From: JANWZL01 sp037445185 | GTDB lineage: Bacteria > Pseudomonadota > Gammaproteobacteria > Burkholderiales > Thiobacillaceae | Length of the DNA: 10,037 nucleotides | Reading direction: 5' to 3' | Assembly: GCA_037445185.1 (NCBI GenBank) | Contig: JBBIKZ010000088.1 | Coordinates: 1-10,037, forward strand | Shown here: piece by piece, positions 5,277-10,037 of the stretch | Layout: every line of letters starts with the position of its first letter | How positions within the stretch are numbered: position 1 is the first letter of the stretch | Notes under the pieces: generated by a model | What the model was told of the DNA's origin: nothing | Databases searched by the model: none | What the model saw: the letters and a program-made list of their open reading frames with translations, nothing else | Translations under genes and position numbers: made by a program

Positions 5277-7207
5277 TTCGCCACCTCGACTTGCGCCCCT
5301 GCAAAAGAAACAAGCCGACCTGCGATTTCGACACTCACCCTGTCCCCGTCCCGCCGCAGCGTCGCCTCCGCCCCGCCGCAGCCCACCTCCAGCAGCGCCA
5401 CGAAGCGCGCCTCGCGGCTCTTCGCCGTGGTGGCGTAGCGCGCGTGCCATTGCGCCGGATACTGGCCCTGCGGCTCGGCGGTGAAGCGGTCGGTCTGCGT
5501 GAATCTGCCCTCCGGCGCCTCCAGCATCGACACGCACAGGCGCACGCCGCCGTCGTCGATCTCCAGCGTCCGCGCGCCCTGCTCTTTCATCCGCGAGCGC
5601 GCGTGCAGGCTCCACTCCCAGGTGCGCGGCGTGCCGGACGCCAGGTTGTCAAATACCAGCAGCGTGTCGGGCCGCAGATAGATCAGCGAGCGCACCGCGC
5701 GCGTGAGCGCCCCGCCGTAGGCGGCGGTGGCGTCCCCGATGGCGATGTCGTAATCGGCATGGTGCTCGAAGCGGGTGATGCGCCCCTTTGCCGCCATGCT
5801 GTCGTGCAACTGCCCCTGCCCGCCGTCGAAGGTGATGGCGTTGTGTGCCCGCGTCTGCTTGTACCACTCGCGCCAGTGCGGCGAACCGTAGGAGTCGTAA
5901 TAGCCCGAATCGATGGCCAGCGCCCGCCCCTTCGCATGGATCACAAAGGAATTCTGGTCGGCGTGTGAATGGTTGTAGGAGCCGTAGGGGCTCGACTTGA
6001 AATACACCGAGGTGCGCGCCCGGTCGCCCAGGTCGCTGTGCATCGCCACCCAGCCGGTGTCCTCCAGATGCGCGGCATGGGGCGTGCCCGCCGGCAGCGC
6101 GCCGGGGATGGCGTTCCAGTCCCGCGCCGGGGCGAGCAGCAAGGCGAGGTGCGCCGGGTTCTCGCCGAACTGGTTGCGCGCATACCAGTCGGCAAGCGGC
6201 GAGGGCAAGTGAGCGGCATAGGCCTTGGCCTGCGTGGCCCAGACACCCGCGTGGCGCTGCTCGGCCCCGTCGCCGAACAGGCCCGTCGGCGTGCCCGGCG
6301 GCAGGAAGTAGGCGATGAATCGGACATACCCGCGCGCCCAGTCGCTCTGCCACAGGTCCACCCCCAGCGCGTTCCTGAGCAGGTCCCAGACCATGAAATG
6401 GGTAAAGAGCACGTCCCACTGCGCATAGGCCGTGCCGTTGGCATAGCCGCCCGTCTCCCCCCAGGGGATGGGGCGGGCGAGATAGCGCGGCACCACCGCC
6501 TCGAAGCAACGGTCGAACAGGGGGTCCTCGCCCGCCAGCACCGTGCAGATCACCGCCAGCCGCGCCAGCGTCACCGCGCCGTGCGAGTCGTAGGGCCAGC
6601 GGTCGAGCTTGCGGCCCCAGTCCAGCCCCGCCCAGCCCGTGGGGAGGTTCTTCACGGGTGGGGAGAGCATGTCCTCCACGCGCGGACGTATGGCGGCGAG
6701 CAGGCGCGCCCGCTCCGCTTCGCTCAACTGGTCGTGCAGCCAGTCGTAAGTCAAAGCCAAGGCCCAGGCAACGGCATGTCCGGCAAAATCGTTCTGGAAA
6801 AAACCAGTCGCGCCGCGAGCCGGCCAGCCGGCAAGATTGTGTGCCCGACGGCGCGCCTCCGTGAGAAATCGCTCCTGTTTCGTCCGTTGCCAGAGCAGTG
6901 CAGCCAACAACAGCCTGTCCTCCTCGGCGAAGCTGATTTGCTTGGCTTCCCTCTTTGCCTTGTCCGCCCCAACATCCGGTGCCGCAGGGAGCGGCGCGGA
7001 AGTCAGTCTGTCCGCGCGACTCAGCACTTCTGTTTTTACACTGGGGTAAGACACCTGAAGAGTACGCGGATGTCCCTTGCTGGCTGCACGAGCCAGCAGT
7101 TGCGCCGTCGTAACCCCTACCTTATCCGCACTGCCAGCAGCAACTATTGCCTGTGCGACCCCGAACAGAGTGAAGCCAAGGCAGATCAGTCGTGCCAATC
7201 TCACCAT
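5273..7207 (-). CDS. Secreted heparinase II/III-like polysaccharide lyase
   Basis: A 644-residue protein from the ATG at 7207. The N-terminus MVRLARLICLGF, followed by TLFGVAQA, is a clear Sec signal peptide with cleavage likely after AQA, so the enzyme acts in the periplasm or outside. The helical toroid domain includes YDSHGAV (near 206) and WGETGGYANGTAYAQW (249-264). The sandwich domain has YNHSHADQNSF (411-421), SGYYDSYGSPHW (434-445) and RAHNAITFDGGQGQ (453-466). This arrangement resembles DUF4962/heparinase II-like lyases (PL21-type) acting on uronate polymers; candidate catalytic residues are E251, Y255 and the histidines around 413-415. An upstream ATG at 7216 (adding MSS) overlaps the previous stop, but AAGGGGG touches it directly. 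The same site is nine bases from the 7207 ATG, so I prefer 7207. Likely role: degrading or trimming the polymer made by this locus, or polymer trapped in the periplasm. Substrate unproven. Confidence 0.88.
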   Translation of the reverse strand: MVRLARLICLGFTLFGVAQAIVAAGSADKVGVTTAQLLARAASKGHPRTLQVSYPSVKTEVLSRADRLTSAPLPAAPDVGADKAKREAKQISFAEEDRLLLAALLWQRTKQERFLTEARRRAHNLAGWPARGATGFFQNDFAGHAVAWALALTYDWLHDQLSEAERARLLAAIRPRVEDMLSPPVKNLPTGWAGLDWGRKLDRWPYDSHGAVTLARLAVICTVLAGEDPLFDRCFEAVVPRYLARPIPWGETGGYANGTAYAQWDVLFTHFMVWDLLRNALGVDLWQSDWARGYVRFIAYFLPPGTPTGLFGDGAEQRHAGVWATQAKAYAAHLPSPLADWYARNQFGENPAHLALLLAPARDWNAIPGALPAGTPHAAHLEDTGWVAMHSDLGDRARTSVYFKSSPYGSYNHSHADQNSFVIHAKGRALAIDSGYYDSYGSPHWREWYKQTRAHNAITFDGGQGQLHDSMAAKGRITRFEHHADYDIAIGDATAAYGGALTRAVRSLIYLRPDTLLVFDNLASGTPRTWEWSLHARSRMKEQGARTLEIDDGGVRLCVSMLEAPEGRFTQTDRFTAEPQGQYPAQWHARYATTAKSREARFVALLEVGCGGAEATLRRDGDRVSVEIAGRLVSFAGAQVEVAK

Positions 7208-7212
7208 GGAGC

Positions 7213-8301
7213 TCATCCCCCTTGGCTAACTGACGAGGGCACCTGGATACCCAGCAATTCCGCATAAATCGTTTCGATGCGCGGCACGATCACCTCGGTC
7301 GAGAAGTGCATCCTGACCCGCTCCCGGGCCGCGTCGCCCATGCGTCTGCGCAAATCGGCGTCGGACAGCAAGGCACGCAGCCGGTCGGTCAATGCCGTCA
7401 CATCGCCCGCATCGACGAGGAAGCCATCCACGCCATCCCGCACCGCCTCCGGAATGCCGCCGACCCGGGTGCTAATCACAGGAAGGCCCGCGGCCATCGC
7501 TTCCAGCACGCTCATGGGCAGTCCTTCGTGATAGGACGGCAGCACATAGATGCTTGCCTTGCTCAATAACGCCTGCTTTTCGGCCCCTGTGACCCAGCCC
7601 GGCAGTTCGAGATGCGAGGCAAGGCCCAGTGATTCGGCCATACGTCGGGCTTCATCCAGCTCGCCGTCGCCACCCATGATCAGGCGCATATCGGGGAATT
7701 CCACGCTCAACTTCGCAATCGCCGGCAACAAGTCATATGCCCCCTTGCGTTTTCCTATACGACCAAGAAACAGTACCGTAGTCGGTTCGCGCAACTCGAA
7801 AACGGTCGGCTCAGGCATCCGGACGGGGTTGTGCACCAGAACAGCCCGCGCCTTCGGAAAACGCGACGCCACCCAATCGTGCCACGTTTGCGAGAGTACG
7901 ATGACCCGGGCGGCTCGCTCGAAGAACCAGCAGATCAGTTTTTTGGCGCGGCTTGAAGACTCTTCGTCATGAAAGATGTGAAACTCACTGCCATGCAGAT
8001 GCAACACGACGGGCTTGCCAGCGAGAATGATCGGCAGTGTGATGACCAGCTTGCGCCAGAAGCTCGCCCGTGAGGAAATGTGGACATGCGCAAGATCCAT
8101 CTTGCCAGCGAGCAGCATGCCAAGCACCTGCACCATGGCGTATGCAGCAAGCAGCAACTTCCTTGCTGCCGGCCCGTCTCCATGGGTGGCCACGTACCGA
8201 ATCCTCTGCCGCTCGAAGAGGCCGGCATCGCGATACGCATTGACCACGCTGGAGATGCCCCCCATGGTGTCGAAACGGGTGCCGAGCATGACTATCGCCA
8301 T
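7213..8301 (-). CDS. Glycosyltransferase, GT4 family
   Basis: A 362-residue GT-B glycosyltransferase. The N-terminal domain starts with MLGTRFDTMGGISSVVNAY (residues 5-23), where the glycine loop GGISSV binds the donor side, and includes VLHLHGSEFH (99-108). The C-terminal domain has VLFLGRIGKRKGAYDLL (176-192), GGDGELDEA (210-218) and the donor-binding signature LPSYHEGLPMSVLEAMAAGL (254-273). The last contains the E-x7-E pair E259/E267, followed by PVISTRVGGIPE. It would transfer a sugar onto a lipid-linked oligosaccharide at the inner face of the cytoplasmic membrane. GAGG sits nine bases before the ATG. The stop overlaps an ATGA with the lyase gene, so they form one transcription unit. 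By eye it is less GC-rich than the lyase genes, which may mean a separate origin. Sugar specificity cannot be inferred. Confidence 0.93.
   Translation of the reverse strand: MAIVMLGTRFDTMGGISSVVNAYRDAGLFERQRIRYVATHGDGPAARKLLLAAYAMVQVLGMLLAGKMDLAHVHISSRASFWRKLVITLPIILAGKPVVLHLHGSEFHIFHDEESSSRAKKLICWFFERAARVIVLSQTWHDWVASRFPKARAVLVHNPVRMPEPTVFELREPTTVLFLGRIGKRKGAYDLLPAIAKLSVEFPDMRLIMGGDGELDEARRMAESLGLASHLELPGWVTGAEKQALLSKASIYVLPSYHEGLPMSVLEAMAAGLPVISTRVGGIPEAVRDGVDGFLVDAGDVTALTDRLRALLSDADLRRRMGDAARERVRMHFSTEVIVPRIETIYAELLGIQVPSSVSQGG
7217..7223 (-). promoter_or_regulatory. Ribosome-binding site deciding the lyase start
   Basis: AAGGGGG on the minus strand lies within the last codons of the upstream glycosyltransferase. 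It abuts the ATG at 7216 with no spacer but is nine bases from the ATG at 7207. A nine-base spacer is workable and zero is not, so it selects the second ATG. It also couples lyase translation to termination of the glycosyltransferase. Confidence 0.55.
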
Positions 8302-8411
8302 TGTGAATTACCTCGCGTTTTCAACTCTAGGGTAGAATGGAGAAGATGGCTCAGATGGGTGAAGAAGTTTACGACTGCGAGCAGGGAGAGGCCGAGGAGG
8401 ACGGATTTCAT
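8292..8411 (-). CDS. Possible 39-aa hydrophobic small protein
   Basis: An ATG nine bases after the sulfotransferase stop opens a 39-codon frame, MKSVLLGLSLLAVVNFF, then THLSHLLHSTLELKTRGNSQWR in two pieces (THLSHLLHSTLEL, KTRGNSQWR). It ends in TAG ten bases inside the next glycosyltransferase gene. One basic residue followed by about 15 hydrophobic ones suggests a short membrane helix or a signal peptide. It fills the gap almost exactly, as an operon gene would. Only a weak AGG lies upstream, and I recognise no family. It could be a real small membrane protein, the stub of a lost membrane gene such as a polymerase or ligase, or chance. Confidence 0.3.
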   Translation of the reverse strand: MKSVLLGLSLLAVVNFFTHLSHLLHSTLELKTRGNSQWR

Positions 8412-8420
8412 CGCGGCCTG

Positions 8421-9251
8421 TCAGATCGTTCTCGTTGTCATGAAGTAACGGAGATGGAATGAGAACGCCTTCCAATAACTCCCTCTTTCTTTTCTAGCTG
8501 ACTGGATGAGGTGCCAGCCCTCCCGGACCTGGGCAAATCGCATCTCATAGCTATCCAGGCGGCGCTGTTGCACATCGGGCATGACCAACGCGTAACCATG
8601 CGACTTCAACACCTCACCCACGATTTCCTCGATACGCCGCAACGTCCGTTCAGTCATGTTTCTTTTAAACTTGCCCTGATTGTCGGCGACGATGCAGGTC
8701 TGGCCCTTCGCATCCCCGATATTCTTCGATGGTCTGTCGAGACTCAGCATTGCTGGTTCGAAATTGATGCCGAGGAAAACACAAATTCTTCTAAGCACTA
8801 CCTCCGGTTCGGCGAGTAAATCCTCGTAGCGAACCAACAAATCAGGATTCGGCGAAGAACGCAGGGCCTTATTGGCCGCATCGACGTCATCTGCCCAACG
8901 CTGGGCGACGTGCAGCATGTCCTTGCCCCAGGCCTTGTTGATCGACAGACAGTAATCCCTCGCGTCCCGCAAGATGTGGATGAACCGCGCATGGAGGTAC
9001 AGAGAGGCTATAAGCAGAATGTGTCTAATGTATGATGGTGACTTATCACCCCAGATGATGTCGGATTCCTGTGATGCACCCACATCGATACGGACAAGCG
9101 CCTCGAACAGGCCGGCCGCATCATATCTGCGGCACGCCTCCTTCGAGGACTCCAGCACTGCCTCATGAGCCTCTTGCAAATCTCCCCACCGGAGCGGTCT
9201 GACGGGGAATCGTCCGCTTCTGGCGAGCGGTTTATCGGGTGAGACAGGCAT
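8421..9251 (-). CDS. N-terminally truncated sulfotransferase, probably a pseudogene
   Basis: The 276-codon frame encodes the C-terminal three quarters of a PAPS-dependent sulfotransferase (Sulfotransferase_3-like). Visible are WGDKSPSYIRHILL (residues 67-80), ARFIHILRDARDYCLSIN (88-105, the 3'-phosphate-binding R and S are probably R95 and S103), and LLVRYEDLLAEPEVVLRRIC (138-157), a family hallmark. The essential N-terminal 5'-phosphosulfate loop (GxxRSGTT-like), normally well upstream of the DKSP segment, is absent. The frame is closed by TAG five codons before the ATG, and no ribosome-binding site precedes it. Insertion-sequence DNA starts just upstream, so the simplest explanation is that the IS removed the first 100 or so codons. 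The intact enzyme would have sulfated a polysaccharide or glycolipid. DNA here is visibly richer in A/T than the lyase genes. It precedes the glycosyltransferase in the same orientation. Confidence 0.78.
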   Translation of the reverse strand: MPVSPDKPLARSGRFPVRPLRWGDLQEAHEAVLESSKEACRRYDAAGLFEALVRIDVGASQESDIIWGDKSPSYIRHILLIASLYLHARFIHILRDARDYCLSINKAWGKDMLHVAQRWADDVDAANKALRSSPNPDLLVRYEDLLAEPEVVLRRICVFLGINFEPAMLSLDRPSKNIGDAKGQTCIVADNQGKFKRNMTERTLRRIEEIVGEVLKSHGYALVMPDVQQRRLDSYEMRFAQVREGWHLIQSARKERGSYWKAFSFHLRYFMTTRTI

Positions 9252-9309
9252 TACGGCGTGGCAGGTCTATGTGAACGGCATGATTTCGACGATTTTGGAC
9301 GAGTCCTGT

Positions 9310-9326
9310 CCTGCACGGGGTGCAGG
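9310..9326. repeat. Hairpin downstream of the transposase
   Basis: CCTGCAC-ggg-GTGCAGG is a perfect seven-base stem with a three-base loop, about 38 bases after the transposase stop on the minus strand. It may be a terminator-like or subterminal IS structure that limits read-through, but there is no T run after it. The surrounding 9252-9363 gap holds no gene that I can support. Confidence 0.35.
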
Positions 9327-9363
9327 GTGGGGGATGGACGGTGAGGAATGGAAAGGCATTGCG

Positions 9364-10037
9364 TCAGTGTCGCAATCGCATCAGTTGGTCGGCAGACAGG
9401 GCCAGGACGCCGAACATCAGGTGGCTCATCACCTTGCTGCTGCCCTTGACCATGATGCAGTTGCCGCCGAACTCATCCTTGAGCCTGGCATTGCTGCGCT
9501 CTGCGGCGGTGCGCTCAAGGTAGCGGATGGCCTCATGCGGCGCGAATTCGATTTTCTCGCCACGACGCGGGTTGTGGTCGATCAGGGGGACATGGCCGAG
9601 TTCGCGGCTGAACTCGCGCAACACGCCGCTGCAATAGGCGGCGTCCATGAGGTCGTAGCAGTTCGTCACCCGTTGGGCGCTCATCAGCGAGAGCGGGATG
9701 GCGGCCAGGCTGTCGTGCATCGAGGCCGAGGACAGCAAGGCGCTGATCGGCACGCCGCAGTCCGCCGTGTCCAGATGCAGCTTGTAGCCATTCCAGCTGA
9801 CCTTGTAGCCCTGGGCGTTGCACTTCGTACCGCGATCACAGGCCGTCGGAATCTCGGCGAGCATTTCCGCAAGCGTCTGCTGGCGTTGCCGCGCCAAGGG
9901 CGACTCCTTGGCAGGCTTCCTGGCTTCCCCGCGCCGGGGACGGCCACGTGGGCGCCTCGGCGCTTCGACTTCGGCTTGCGCCGGCTTCTCGGCCTCGGTG
10001 GGGCGCTCGGGCCGCTCGCGCGCCTCAATGGCCGTGC
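9364..10037 (-). CDS. DDE transposase (C-terminal part, 5' end outside window)
   Basis: An open frame of 223 codons that continues past the right edge; the internal TTG at 9897 is not the true start. The order is an Ala/Arg/Pro/Glu-rich linker (first ~45 visible residues, including RRPRGRPRRGEAR), then RQRQQTLAEMLAEIPTACD and RGTKCNAQGYKVSWNGYKLH. Next is DTADCGVPISALLSSASMHD, with a likely catalytic D in LHLD or MHD, then YDLMDAAYCS. The final acid motif is ERTAAERSNARLKDEFGG, and the end is HLMFGVLALSADQLMRL. This is a DDE_Tnp_1-type transposase of the IS4/IS5/IS1182-like superfamily; I cannot assign the family safely. It cuts and pastes or copies its element using terminal inverted repeats. 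It is oriented with the polysaccharide genes and abuts the headless sulfotransferase. No frameshift is visible in the part present. Confidence 0.88.
   Translation of the reverse strand, partial: TAIEARERPERPTEAEKPAQAEVEAPRRPRGRPRRGEARKPAKESPLARQRQQTLAEMLAEIPTACDRGTKCNAQGYKVSWNGYKLHLDTADCGVPISALLSSASMHDSLAAIPLSLMSAQRVTNCYDLMDAAYCSGVLREFSRELGHVPLIDHNPRRGEKIEFAPHEAIRYLERTAAERSNARLKDEFGGNCIMVKGSSKVMSHLMFGVLALSADQLMRLRH

Larger units (their letters stand above)
9269..10037 (-). mobile_element. Insertion sequence, 3' part only
   Basis: The transposase frame plus its downstream flank up to the sulfotransferase relic. The IS boundary should lie between the transposase stop and about 9266-9268, where a TAG interrupts the upstream extension of the sulfotransferase frame. 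A plausible terminal segment is GGCATGATTTCGACGATTTT near 9279-9298. The other end is outside the window, so terminal inverted repeats and target duplication cannot be compared and the exact edge is a guess. Confidence 0.5.

Noticed and set aside
5969..7267. Plus-strand open frame of 432 codons opposite the secreted lyase
   Set aside because: Antisense shadow with low-complexity Arg-rich translation and no motif; the minus-strand gene explains the DNA.
9364..9897. A complete small transposase starting at TTG 9897
   Set aside because: The same frame stays open to the right edge with a linker typical of longer DDE transposases, so the TTG is internal and the 5' end is outside the window.
1..10037. 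CRISPR array, tRNA, rRNA or riboswitch
   Set aside because: I saw no regularly spaced direct repeats, no tRNA cloverleaf-like segments and no conserved RNA signature; short hairpins are accounted for individually.

Overview
This is a GC-rich window with codon use and gene content typical of a Gram-negative proteobacterium. I would guess Betaproteobacteria (a Rhodocyclales/Burkholderiales-like exopolysaccharide locus), but that is inference: nothing in the window fixes the taxon. Every gene I can support is on the minus strand, so the locus reads right to left. Long plus-strand open frames are antisense shadows caused by high GC.

Right end (about 9.27-10.04 kb): the 3' part of an insertion sequence with a DDE transposase that runs off the window. 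It abuts a sulfotransferase frame (9251-8421) that has lost its N-terminal PAPS P-loop, probably through the IS. Centre: a possible 39-aa hydrophobic small ORF, a GT4 glycosyltransferase (8301-7213), and a signal-peptide-bearing heparinase II/III-like lyase (7207-5273), joined by short overlaps. Then comes about 370 bp of wreckage: a translationally coupled stub of a lost gene, a 30-bp palindrome, the C-terminus of an MNT-type nucleotidyltransferase and the N-terminus of its HEPN partner. Left half: a second heparinase-like protein without a signal peptide (4905-2956), an AlgD-type GDP-mannose 6-dehydrogenase (2939-1629) and a second GT4 glycosyltransferase (1648-443), all tightly coupled. Left end: a foldable GC-rich repeat, a 39-codon C-terminal relic of another glycosyltransferase, and the first 20 codons of an unidentified gene leaving the window.

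Together the intact genes look like part of an extracellular polysaccharide locus. The AlgD homologue would supply GDP-mannuronate, the GT4 enzymes would add sugars to a lipid-linked repeat, and the lyase-fold proteins would trim, edit or turn over a uronate-containing polymer. Sulfation may once have been a modification. Flippase, polymerase and export genes are not in the window. The main theme beyond the pathway is erosion: at least four truncated genes sit next to mobile or palindromic DNA, so this is an actively rearranging polysaccharide island. I saw no tRNA, rRNA, CRISPR array or convincing intact new system.
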